NCBI GenBank assembly: GCA_905182995.1
Contig: CAJJDP010000075.1
Span: 127,210-191,209 of the forward strand
DNA from: Paramecium octaurelia
Taxonomy: Eukaryota; Ciliophora; Oligohymenophorea; Peniculida; Parameciidae
DNA: 64,000 bases
Reading direction: 5' to 3'
The position numbers and the translations under genes were made by a program. Position 1 is the first letter of the stretch; every line of letters starts with the position of its first letter. The notes beneath the pieces are model-generated. The model had not been told where the DNA came from. It was given only the letters and a program-made list of their open reading frames with translations, and made no database searches. This document shows positions 34,580 through 47,437 of the stretch, piece after piece.

Positions 34580-35170
34580 TCTCTCTTAAATTTATGTGTT
34601 TAAAATATAGCCTCATTCAATTTTATCATTAACAATATTATTGCCATTACTGGTATATCAATAACATATAAATGTTATTTATCAAATTATTCTTAAGTAT
34701 ACTTTTAGGCTTCTATTAAGGTAATATCAATCTTTATTCCACCTCAAATTTAATTCTAATATCTTTTTAATTTTAATTAAGAATATATTTTAAAGAAAAT
34801 CGAATAAAACTTTAATATTAATTTCGCAATTGGAAGCTTTAAGTTCAAGTAGAGCAATCGAGAAATAAATTACCTTTTAATTTAACTATAAAATCTTAAT
34901 AAAATTTCATTTGATTAAAACTGTAATAAATTTAATTGACTTTAAGTAGTTTTTTTTAAGCTTAAAATGATAGATGAATATGGAATTGAGAAATATAGAA
35001 ATTTCAATTACTTAAGAATGTTTAAGATGAATCTGTATGCTATGGTTTTCACCTGAACTCTAAGGAATTTCAATAATATTAAGTTAGCAGAAAATAATAT
35101 TTTATGCATATGCATTGCAATAAATACTTAACTTCAGATTATAACAATTTATAGTAATTTACATATTTTA
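34580..35170. other. Intergenic, no gene seen
   Basis: AT-rich spacer between the convergent TOP3 and small unknown genes. No coding-like frame longer than about 30 codons was seen by eye. Confidence 0.45.
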
Positions 35171-35569
35171 TCACTTGAATTATCTAATCTCAGACTTATC
35201 TTGAGATTTTGAATAAACCTATAGGGTATAAAATGACTTGCAGGGTTTTCTGTCAATCATTTATAATTTAGTTTGTCGTTTATTAATTGTGAATTGTAAA
35301 TTATAGATAGCAGGCTATCTTTACGAATTTATTTTAGTTTAAGGAATGTGTGTTTTTTCATTGGTCTCAAAAACAAAATAATCTGTGTATTCAGTTTTAA
35401 TTTAAAGTTTATGTTATCTTGCCTTTTGAATTCTTGAATCAAGAGGTACTCTTATTCCTTCAATGTAAATTCCACTAGGGCGCTTTGACTTGGACATGGA
35501 ACTGAAACTTCGTTTTTGGAGCAAGCAATCAAATAAATTTTTTCTACCCCTTAAAGGAGTTTGCTGCAT
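35171..35569 (-). CDS. Small basic hypothetical protein
   Basis: 132 aa, no intron, ATG 35569 to TGA 35171. Basic and hydrophilic: MQQTPLRGRKNLFDCLLQKR, SMSKSKRPSGIYIEGIRVPL, then EYTDYFVFETNEKTHIPQTK and a Lys/Arg/Gln-rich end. No family recognised. The next gene starts divergently 185 bp away. Confidence 0.6.
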
Positions 35570-35754
35570 AAATTAATATATAATCCCATAAATTTTAAAT
35601 ACAGAAAAGGTATATTAAATGAAGTGTTAGATAATTAAATTATGAATGTGATGAAATTTGATAGGGACATCTGCTTATTATGATGAACATATCTTCGCTA
35701 GCCCTGACTAAATATATTATTTATTTTTTATTGAATTTAAAATAATATATATTT

Positions 35755-36939
35755 ATGATAAAAATATTACTTGGATTGGTGATACTAGTCAGTGTAGTAG
35801 CTTAAGATGCAATCATCTGCAGTGGATTCATTCGAATTTTAAAGGCAGATAGATAGGATATAAATGTCAATCAAATTGAAATGAAACTTTTAGGATCCAA
35901 TAATTAGTTCATTGATTATATAGAGATATCTGAAAATGGGTTCTATTCTATAGAAATTGAAGACGATGGCACTCCACTAATTGATTACATTATCTTCATT
36001 CAACCAAAAGTTAAAGGATTTGTGGCCAGTCCAAGTTAAATTAATTTAAAATTCCAATCTAAAACATTTGATGAGGCAAGCTCTTTTTGCAATAAGCAAT
36101 TGAATTTCTCAATAAAGAAAGCACCTGTGGAAGAGCCAAAATAATAATAATAATAACAATAACAACAATAATAATAGGAATAATAATAACATAAGGAATA
36201 ATAATCATAAAAAGAATAATAATAATAATAATAATAACAATAACAATAAGAAATAACTTAAACTTAAGAGGAAAAAATTGAATAGTAATAATAATAAATA
36301 GAAATAGATTAAAATATTGATTATATTGTTAGTAAGTCTAATGATTAAGATTATAATTAAAATTATGATGAGAAGTAAGATAATGAATAAGGAAGAGAAT
36401 AAATATAACCAGATGAAATATAGGAAGAATTATTGAATGAAGATATTGATGAAAAATCATTTGATCATTTTAGATTGATTGGGTAAATAGTATTTGAGGG
36501 AGATTTCGCTTAAACAGAAAAAAATTTATATTACATTAAATCATTTAAAGTTTTTGATAATTTGGATGGTAAAATATTTAATTTAATTTCTAGAATAAGT
36601 TCAAGGAAGAACATTAAGTTTTTAAAATTACTTTGAAGTTGAAACAAATGAAGCAAAAACACTTAAATTATAATTGGTTGTTGAGAAAACTAAAGAAAAA
36701 GGAGAAAGTATCAATAAATAAATAAATTTTGAATAAAAAATTTCAAAGATTTCATTGCTCAACAGATAAATAACTGCTCAACCAGTAAGAATATGATTTA
36801 TTTGTAGGTTATATTTGCTATAAAGAAAGAAACTCCCTAAAAAGAATAAAATAAGATAGGTTAAGTATTTGCACCATTATTAATTTTTGGGTTAGTTTTG
36901 GCTATGTTTAATTATGATAAAATATTAAAAAAAAAGTGA
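35755..36939 (+). CDS. NOMO-like single-domain ER membrane protein
   Basis: 378 aa with two introns (25 and 23 nt). Signal peptide MIKILLGLVILVSVVA. Residues about 17-115 (AIICSGFIRILKADRQDINV, IEMKLLGSNNQFIDYIEISE, NGFYSIEIEDDG, FIQPKVKGFVASPSQINLKF) follow the first Ig/prealbumin-like repeat of NOMO/pM5 (CGGFVKSD...SLIEIKL...GYFMIPL...KIEPP.GW.FEP). NOMO is part of the ER BOS/multipass translocon complex. A long Gln-rich acidic stretch follows, then a globular part and one C-terminal TM helix (FAPLLIFGLVLAMF) with a basic tail. Animal NOMO is about 1,200 aa, so this is a much shorter relative. The assignment is by motif memory. Confidence 0.5.
36142..36249 (+). repeat. TAA/CAA-rich poly-Gln-coding low-complexity stretch
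   Basis: Imperfect TAA/CAA repeat encoding nearly pure Gln (with a few Glu, His, Lys) inside the NOMO-like gene. Confidence 0.8.
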
Positions 36940-37081
36940 TTCTATAATATGTATATTTATGTAAAAGCAAATAATAAAATTAATTGTAAAATTAAGATAT
37001 AAAAATAAAATCTTCATTTATTATATAGTTTTTTGAATGTTATTTAATTTTAGTTTATTTTTTTGAATAGAAAAATATAGA

Positions 37082-38553
<1,472 letters not shown>

Positions 38554-38617
38554 TATTAATATTATAAATGTCTCTGGTTAAGTGTATTACTATATTTATA
38601 TTCAATATCCTATAAAA

Positions 38618-39593
38618 TCAACCGTTTGTAGTTTCTCCAATACCGCAATTCAAACATTCATAAAATTTGGTTGAAGGTTCATCGCTTGCCCTGGTTTAAA
38701 TCTCATTGACCAATTTCATTTATTTTTATCCACAGTTATTGCATAAAGCCAAGGCTACATCCTTATTGATGGCTTAAGCTATATATTTGTTATGGTTCAT
38801 ATCATTTGCTGATAATATTTCTCTACCTACTCCACCTGCAATGGCCAATCTCTATGAAAATTTATGTCTATTTAAATACTGTTGAACTAGTCCAATCCTC
38901 TGATCTCAATTGAGCGGCTGTTGGTATATCAATCAATCCTGATAACAATCTATTACGAACACTTCCATCCCTATCGTTTTATAGGTATTTTAGAATCTCT
39001 CTGATGGCAGTTTAGTATTGTTTTTCTTTTTTCTAAAACTTTTAGTTAATCTGACATAAACTTAAATGATATACTTCTTTTTCTAATTTCTTGCAAAATT
39101 TAATGCTTTCCTATTAGGGAGTAGTTTCATTCGTGAATTTCTGAATTAAAGTCTATAACACCTTAAGTCTTGTAGGATCAAAATCTTAAGGAAGCTCCAA
39201 TTAAATAATAAAATCATTTTAATTAATTGGAATTGCATTTGGAACATCCACAGATTACCTTCTGTCTGGGGTTACAGAAATCGGTTATACTTTGTCTTAG
39301 GGTACAGGCTTCTCATTTTTCTTCAATTTTTATAATGTTTCAGTGGCTTTCTCTTTGATTTACTTAAGATCTAACTCACTTAAAGAAGGGTCTCCAACTA
39401 CTTCAATTTGAGTGAGTGTCCTTACAGTTTTGAGGATTTTTGAGTCAGCAAGGGCCCTAAATATATTATAAACATACTTCTGATCAATTTTGGGATCCTC
39501 TAGTTGATTTAGAATACTAATGACTTATTTTTTTCCAAACTTTTTGTATCCATGAAGCTTCTTTCTCATATCTTGCAAATCTATTTGATCCAT
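38618..39593 (-). CDS. Transcription elongation factor TFIIS
   Basis: TFIIS rescues arrested Pol II by stimulating transcript cleavage. 315 aa with one 28-nt intron, near the usual 300. N-terminal LW-type domain (LEDPKIDQKYVYNIFRALAD, ILKTVRTLTQIEVVGDP, ATETLQKLKK). Central domain: YQTAIREILKYLQNDRDGSV and RNRLLSGLIDIPTAAQLRSE, matching the R..LFNLKD..N..LR..L..G.I.P..L. pattern. C-terminal zinc ribbon: CNNCGQKQMKLVNEIQTRASDEPSTKFYECLNCG, with four Cys and the catalytic Asp-Glu of the RS/A-DEP loop. The chain ends 9 residues after the last Cys. Only 64 bp separate it from the PTEN start. Confidence 0.93.
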
Positions 39594-40322
39594 TAAGTAA
39601 TTTTTTTTATATTATTATTATTATGAATAATATCTGTATTTTATAGGATTAAATAAAAGTAGTATATATTTAATTCAGAAATAAATGAATGAATACGATC
39701 ATATCTAAATATTTACTGAACTTATACTTCAAATAATCAACCTAGAACCCTTTAAAATATTGAATCTCGAAATATATACAATTACAATAAATATACACGC
39801 GGCATGTATTTGTTATAAAATATTTGAAAATAATTAAGCAAATTATATCTCTTTCTAATTCTTTTTAATCAATTAGATGTCACTTCAGAATCCAAATAAG
39901 TGGCAAATATCAAAATATCCTTATATTATGAATTCTTTATTTTAATAAGAAATTTGAATTAGAGCTGCAATTCAAAGTTATAACACTTAAATATCTTTAA
40001 TTTTATATATTTTATGTCTATAAGTTGGATATCTAGATTGAAGTTTCTACAGATGAATAATTGTTATAATCCTTAAGAAGATCAAAGTTTTTCATTATTC
40101 CTTATTAAATATTTTGAACGAACTAGAAACTCGTTAGGGATGATAAAAATGATTAAAGAGTTCCTTCTTTGTGTGAGGATAGCATATATAAGTTGGTAGT
40201 GCACTTCTTGGAATAAAATAGTAAACATGTTGATAATTTAGTTTGTAGTTGATGAAAAATAAAAAAGTAGAAAAATAGAATAGAGATGCTGTTGGATATG
40301 TGTGCATGATAATTAATATTAA
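39594..40322. other. Mostly intergenic; possible gene remnant at about 39879-40255 (+)
   Basis: A plus-strand ATG at 39879 opens a 26-codon frame (MSLQNPNKWQISKYPYIMNS). Further frames with protein-like content follow (FELELQFKVITLKYL, IEVSTDEQLLQSLRRSKFFI and VPSLCEDSIYKLVVHFLEQN), each ending in TGA and not joined by normal introns. It looks like a decayed or mis-sequenced gene; family not recognised. The rest is AT-rich. Confidence 0.3.
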
Positions 40323-40704
40323 TCAGGCGGTGACAACGTCTCCTCTGACTGTTTCAGCAACAGCGACAGTTTAATCAACCAAGGCAGCAGCAACACCAGC
40401 TGAGGTCAAAGCACTTCTTAAATGTCCAATGACTGTAGTGAATTGGGCGTTTGTGACTCCCATGTTGGCATGGACTTCTTTTAAGTTCTAATTAATTATA
40501 AATGAAATTGTTTACTCTTCCTCCCCAAGCCTTTGGTCCTCCGAGGGCAGCACATAAAAATGAAGCTGTCTTGTTTGTTTAGTCAGCCATATTGATTCCA
40601 TTGAAGAAATTGGCAACTGTTGGATCAGCTTGGATGTTGGCATAGAATTATGTTGTGACTGCTGTGACGGCGGCTTCTCCTCCTAATTATTCAAAAAGTG
40701 TCAT
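40323..40704 (-). CDS. Truncated haemoglobin (trHbN, Paramecium type)
   Basis: Small cytosolic oxygen-binding globin with the 2-on-2 fold. 117 aa with one 28-nt intron. The protein begins [20 protein letters not shown] and contains [40 protein letters not shown] with the proximal His, and ends [14 protein letters not shown]. This is nearly the sequence known for the Paramecium caudatum monomeric haemoglobin. The GGxxAV helix-A glycine motif and length fit group I truncated globins. GC content is clearly higher than in neighbouring genes, as expected of a strongly expressed gene. Confidence 0.96.
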
Positions 40705-40869
40705 GTTGATTTTCTGGATGTTTTTATTAATCAAAATACAGGATATATTGGTTAGTTTTGAACCTAAGAAAATTAAAGATATTTTCTGGTATAAATTAAT
40801 GAGCCATGTTGCGTATTATAAATATAATTTAGTAATTAAATTAAATAGTTTATTTGCTGGTTTATAATA

Positions 40870-42582
40870 TCAACAAGCTTAATCAGAATTATCTTTGAGA
40901 TTTTTCATTTTTTCATCTCCAAACAATCTACCTGAACTTTGCATAAGTGGATCCATCATTTCAGATTCAAAAAATCCTACTTTTTCAATTTCATTTTCTT
41001 TATCTGGTGATGGTGGCGGTAAATATTAATAGATACTGAGTTCATTTTCAGGTACCTTATAAGTAGTGAAACTGAATTGACTTTTTTTTGGACATGATTC
41101 CAACCTCATAGAACACATATTCGATATTAATTGTTAAGTTTCTTATAAGCGAGCTTCTGGTTGCAATTCCATAGAATGTAGATTGATTATCAATTATTAT
41201 GAACCTAACAAAATTGATTATTATCGTTTATTGTGTCTCTATTTCAGAATTAATCTGGGATCATTCTTTCTATGATTTAATCTTTTCAAAAGACTCCTCT
41301 GACTTTCTAATAGCTTTTAATCTTCACTAAACCATCCATGTTTCAAAGCTGTATCAGGATGAGGTCTCTAAGCCCAATCTTTTTACAGTAATTGGGTAAT
41401 GAGATCTCTGGCTTCATCTGAAACTCCTTCAAATAACTCAACAGGGAAAGTTATCTTAGCCTCTTTTATGTTATCTATTAAGTCATTTAGACTAATATGA
41501 TATATCAATATGTACTAATCAGCATTGAATGGCAATTATCCAGATAACATGGAATATAATATGCAACCTGCACTCCACATATCAACCATCTAACTAATAG
41601 TTTATCAATGAGCTATTTACTTATATCCTTCTCCTGTGAAGATTTCAGGAGCAGAAAATGCCACTGTCCCAGTATATGTCCACATTTCAATTTTCTCTCT
41701 GTCTTTTAAATCTCCAAATTCCTTATATGAATCACTGAATTTGCTAACATTAAAGTCTGTCACTTTGATTTACTTTTTATCTAATAACAAAATGATTAGT
41801 ACTATTTACACAAAGAATATTGTTTGGTTTAAGATCTCTATGACAAATACCATTTCTATGCATATATTCAATTGCACTTAACAACTATTTAAAGATTTCT
41901 TTAGCATCTTCTTCACAATAATGGCCCAAAGAATTTAAAACTTCAAACATTTCCTATCCTTCAATCAGTTCCATTACTACATAAGCTTTACTTTCAGATT
42001 GAAAGCTATTATCAAAATCAACATATAATTTATGCACTTTAACAATGTTTTCATGTGACAACTTAATTAGTCTTTTAAACTCAATGATCATCTAAAAGTT
42101 TAATCTACTGTTACATTTCTAATTATTTCATCATCCTGAGTCTAAACAATCTTCACGGCATATAGATTTTAAGTCGTCTTATGAATAATCTTTTTAACCA
42201 ATCCTAAACAGCCTTCTCCCAATACTTCTAACATGTCATAATTCTCATGAAATTCTTTAGTATTGGGACAGATGAATTCAGAATCAATTGAATTTATTTC
42301 TATGTCTAATTTTTTGCCTAAATCTTGCAATTCTTCTATTTGATCCTTTGTAATAGGTAGAGGCTTATTTAAAATGTGCAAAATCTAACCTGCATGTTAT
42401 TTAAATGCAATACCCCTTAAATTATTTTTGATACGATCTCTGTTATTTTATACTTATTATTATTGAGGGTCTTCCTATTGTGTTTTAAGAAAGGTAAATC
42501 TACCACTCGGTTTCTTTTCCATTCTTGCTCTGAGAATTTCATTTGGAGAGTCTCGTTTTTGGGTGGAAGGACTCAAATGCAT
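40870..42582 (-). CDS. Ser/Thr protein kinase with DFN instead of DFG
   Basis: 543 aa with three introns (23, 31, 27 nt). N-terminal 140 residues are hydrophilic. Kinase domain: YDMLEVLGEGCLGLVKKI (Gly loop), LYAVKIVQ (VAIK Lys), KAYVVMELIEGQEMFEVL (hinge), HRNGICHRDLKPNNILY (catalytic loop), KVTDFNVSKF (Mg loop, Gly replaced by Asn), GTVAFSAPEIFTGEGY (activation segment, APE), then ARDLITQLLQKDWAQRPHPD. Overall it is most like the CAMK/CDPK-type fold. The C-terminal 110 residues have no EF hands. The catalytic Lys, Asp and DF-Asp are kept, so it may be active despite DFN. Confidence 0.88.
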
Positions 42583-42740
42583 AAATTAATAATTATAATT
42601 TGATTATAGCTTAACACTCAAGTATTATTATAGCGTAAAATTCGACTAAGTAGAGAGTATTGTATTGATCTATGTGATTGAAGAATCTACAAATAATCAA
42701 GAATTTAATTTATGAGTAAAATCAATAATTAAAGTGTGCA

Positions 42741-44427
42741 ATGAAGGTTGATGATATCAACAAAACTATTATAAAGGATAGTGAGATGAGTGAAGAAGAG
42801 GAGTAAGAGGAAGGGCCAAAGTAATCTAAATTGAAATATGGAATAATGATTCTTGGGTGTTTGTTAATGTTTGGAAATAATTATTCATTTGATAATCCAC
42901 AAGCACTTCAAAAATAATTAACATAAGATTTAGGTATATCCATCTCAAATTATAACTTGCTATATTCTGCATTCTCGTTTCCAAATATATTTTTAACTCT
43001 CATTGGAGGATTTATTATAGATTTTTTAGGTAAAAATTCAATTTCAATTTAAGGTGTAAGATTTGGGATCATTCTATTCAGTGCAATAGTAGCAGTGGCC
43101 TAAATGATTGTAGCATTGGGAGGAGCATTTAAAATCTTCTGGATCATGTTAGTGGGAAGAATCATATTTGGATGTGCATCTGAAAATTTAGTAATTGCTT
43201 AAGCAGCTATAATCTGTAAGTGGTTTAGAGGAAAAGAACTATCAACTGTATTTATGACTTCTAATTCTCATTTTAGGCTATTGGTTACATCATGACGGTA
43301 CCTGAATTAGCTAGTGCTGCTAACTCTTTCCTTACTCCTATACTCTACGAAAAATATGAGGGATTAGCCTATCCACTATTTTTTAGTGTGATTTTGTGTG
43401 TCTTTTCATTTGTATGTGCCGTAGTCTTGTGCATATTGGATAAAAAGAATGAAATGCATAAATTGAGTATTTATTTATAATAAGAAGAGGGATAATTTAT
43501 AATTGAAGAATAAGAAGAGGAAGAAGGTGAAGATAATGAATAGAAGGATGATATAGAGAGAGTATCATTTAAAGATATTAAAAATTTAAATGGAACATTT
43601 TGGATTCTAGTTTTGATATGCACCTTAACATTAGGATCTTATACTCCATTTTTGGATGATGCCAATGATTTTTTATAGGAAAAGTTTGAATTCACGAATG
43701 TTTAAGCAGGAAAAGTGTTGACTATCCCTTATTTAATGGCAGGTATTTTTGAGACAAATTAGCAATCACCAGTCCCTTTTTTGGGCCATACATAGACAAA
43801 GTTGGAAAAAGAAGAAAATTCATTTTAATAACCTGTGTTCTATTCACTTTAACTCATTTTGCATTTGGAATAATGCCAAATGGTTAACATGGATAACCTA
43901 ATTGGTTTTCAGTTATACCTTTGATGTTTTTGGGAACCAGTTATGCTCTCTATTCATGTGTGTTAATTCCATCTATTTAATACATTGTTGCAGAGAAGGT
44001 GGTTGGGACAGCGTTTGGTTTATTAGGAATGTTTGAGAGTATTGCATTGGCCTTCTTTCCAATTTTAGCAGGATATATTGTTGAGAAATCTGAGGATCCT
44101 TAATAAGGATATTCAAATGTAGGATTCTTCTTTTCAGGAATTTCGATATTTGGAATCATATTTACACTCTCCTTATATATTTTCGATAAGAAGAGTTCAA
44201 TGGTTCTAGATTTTGTAAATCCTGAGGATCCTTCAGATTTGGAGAAGAAAATGCTTAGGACAACTAAATCTGATTCAAGCAGTGATGAAGAGGATGATGA
44301 GTCAAGTGATGAAGATTCTGAGGATGATTAATTTAAGAAGAAGAAAGTGTGTAAGAGTTACACAAGTTTAAAGAGCAAGAAGTTATTAACATCTCCTTTA
44401 TTGAGAACTAGAAGTTTATACAATTGA
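42741..44427 (+). CDS. Major facilitator transporter, MFSD1-like
   Basis: 537 aa with three introns (24, 29, 20 nt). Twelve hydrophobic segments are apparent in two halves separated by an acidic loop (EEQEEEEGEDNEQKDD). The first helices read LMFGNNYSFDNPQALQKQL and NYNLLYSAFSFPNIFLTLIG, matching MFSD1 (FCFD.P..FQ...GM...QYNLLYAIY..TN). GGAFKIFWIMLVGRIIFGCASENL is the motif-A/B region with the Arg-Glu pair. The C-terminal tail is Asp/Ser-rich (SDSSSDEEDDESSDEDSEDD), then basic. MFSD1 exports dipeptides from lysosomes in animals; the substrate here is inferred at most. Confidence 0.82.
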
Positions 44428-44477
44428 ATTTAGGTTATTCATATATTTGATGTTCATCCATTTTATTAATATAAATA

Positions 44478-47355
44478 ATGTTTTTTATTATAGCGTTTTT
44501 GTTTTTATATTTATAGCTATCTGTATATTCCAAGAATTTGAGAGATAACTTATTAGTGGGATAAACTAAGAGATTCAATATGGAGAAGAACGATGAAAAT
44601 ATGATCTATGTTCATTTGATACCGCATTCTCATGATGATGTTGGTTGGCTCAAGACCTATGAAGAATATTACTATGGTTTAAATAATAAAGTGTAATGGG
44701 CTGGAATACAATACACTATTGATAGTGTTGTCAGATCATTATTCTTTGACTAGACCAAGAAGTTTATCCAAGTAGAAATTGCTTTTTTTAAATTGTAATT
44801 TGTTTAATAAATAATAAAGATGGTGGGATGAATAAAATGATGATGTGAGAAATAAGACTAAATATTTAATTAAAAATGGATAATTGGAATTTATAAATGC
44901 GGGATGGTGTATGAATGATGAGGCTACTGCATATTATGAAGATATTGTGGATTAAATGACTTTGGGACATCAATGGATCTTAGATCGTTTCTAAATTAAA
45001 CCAACTATAGGGTGGTAATTAGATCCTTTTGGTCACACTTCTGCATAGGCTGAGTTGTTCGCTTTGATGGGTTTTGATGGTTGGTTTTTCAGTCGTATAG
45101 ACTATTAAGATATGAATTTAAGGAAATAGCAATAGAAGATGGAGTTGATATCTATGGTTGATCAATACTCCATATTCACTCACATCAATTATAATCATTA
45201 TGAAGCACCTCCTCAGTTTAGTTTTGATTCTTTGCATTCTCAAGATCCAATTGTGGACAATTAAAATAGCATACATTACAATGTAGATAAAAGGGCAGAA
45301 GTATTAGTGGATTATTTCAAATCACAAAACTAAAGTTATTTAGGCAACGTGTTAATGCATACTTTAGGTACAGATTTTGGTTGGTCTAATGCACCTATGT
45401 ATTATACAAACATAGATCGTTTGATCAAATACATCAATGCCAATAAGTAAAAGTACAATATGCAAATTATGTATTCCACTCCATCTTAATATTTATCAGC
45501 TATTAACTAACTAAATATATAATATCCAACTAAATAAGATGATTTTATGCCATATGCTGATAGACCTAATGCTTATTGGACAGGATATTTCACAAGTAGA
45601 GTATCCTTAAAATTATTAATTAAATAATTAGGAAGATTTGCTTAAATTTAAAGAAGATTTGTATCAACTTTGCTATTAAATGGCAAATCATAGTATATAT
45701 AAGTGAATCGCTAATAAATACTAGATGCTTAGAACATCTTGGATCAGGCTTTGGCAACCAACTAACATCATGATGCAGTCACAGGAACAGCAAAACAACA
45801 TGTTACAAATGATTATATTGAAATGTTATGCAATGGACATCACAAAATTAGTCAATAACTCTATTAAATAATGAAAGAACTTATTGAGTTTGAAATACAA
45901 GATGAAACTTCTCAAATTGTGTTTGAGGAATGCAATTTTAATTAAACTGCTTCATCGTGTAAACTTGTCTATGAATAATTAAAGAATGGAAATGCTGTTT
46001 AGATGAATATGATTGAAAATAAGAACCTTCCATTGTAAGATTACTTAAGAATTAAAGTACCTAAATTGAATCTGACCATCTATGATTAAACAAACAAAGT
46101 CATAATTGGTGATGTTATTTGTATTAATGATGACGATGATTGTGAACTGTATTTTATTTACAATCGAAATCCAAAATAAATCATTGAATATTTTAGAATA
46201 TTACCAAATCAAGATAACCCAAGTGCAATTGTAGTTCCACCTCAAACAGAATCCTTAACATACAATAGTCCTTCAGATTACATTTCACTTAACAACTCTA
46301 GGCAATTCAAATTAACTTACAAATATTACATCTCATCAGAAGATAAATAATATAGTGGGGCTTATATCTTTAGAACTAATGATGAAGCTCTAGAATTTGG
46401 AGAAATAAAAACACATAGATTGTACATTGGTAAGCTAATTCAAATTTTCTATATCGAGAGAGACTAAGTACAAACTAAAATTAAGAAATTAGAACACATT
46501 GAAGATACATATGAAATTGAATCATACATAACTGATATACCAATACAAAAAGAAAATGGTAAAGAAGTGGTAATGATAATCTCAACAGACATTCAAAATG
46601 ATGATACTTTTTATACAGATAGCAGTGGAATGAGATTGTAGTAAAGGAAATTAAATTATAGACCTACTTGGGATTTGGAAGTTCATCAACCAATAGCAGG
46701 AAACTTTTATCCAGTTAATGGAATCTTGCAAATCTAGAATAATCAAACAGGAGAAGTTGCAGCTATTATTAATGATAGATCATAAGGAGGCACAAGTTTA
46801 CATACAGGAGAATTGGAATTGATGATTCATAGAAGATTATTAAAGGATGATGCAAGAGGAGTTGGAGAACCCTTAAATGAGAAATAATCTAACGGTAGAG
46901 GATTAAATCAAAACTTTTAGCATACATTAACATTCTTTAATAAAAATAATTAACCTAATCAAGCTAGATATTTTTAATATCTTTAAGATTTAAAGCCAAT
47001 CATTATTTTCAGTAATTGTAAAAATGAATTATTCCCTCAACCTGTGAAGTCATTTAAAATTACATATCCAAGAGATTTAGAGAAAATGTTTACACCAAAT
47101 AGTTAAGCTATAACAAAGTTTTATCTATAAACCATTGGTGTTGAATAATATATTTATCGAATACATAACTTGGGAGAGGAAGGAACATTTTAAGTACCAG
47201 AGTTAGATTAATTTTAAATTGTAGAAACCACTCTGACAGCTAATCAGTTGTGGACTGAATGGTTGGAGAAGAAATTGAGTAATTTTTCATTTTATTGTAG
47301 ATTGGAAAGTATAGGAAGGACTAAAATAGCCTATAGACTAGCCAGTGCACAATGA
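44478..47355 (+). CDS. Alpha-mannosidase, glycoside hydrolase family 38 (lysosomal type)
   Basis: 950 aa with one 25-nt intron. Signal peptide [18 protein letters not shown]. Catalytic domain: [20 protein letters not shown] (zinc-binding His/Asp) near residue 50, [40 protein letters not shown] with the zinc Asp/His pair, [11 protein letters not shown], and [17 protein letters not shown], where the HHDA(I/V)TGT motif is a family hallmark. The long beta-rich C-terminal half contains [19 protein letters not shown] and [20 protein letters not shown]. The [10 protein letters not shown] form and full length indicate the lysosomal branch, which trims N-glycan mannoses in acid vacuoles. The start was chosen to include the signal peptide. 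Confidence 0.94.
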
Positions 47356-47437
47356 AACTGTGTTACCTTAACAACTAAGAACTTTCAGACTTACAAAAAA
47401 GAGTAATTCTAATTAATGAGTATATAATAAAATTATA

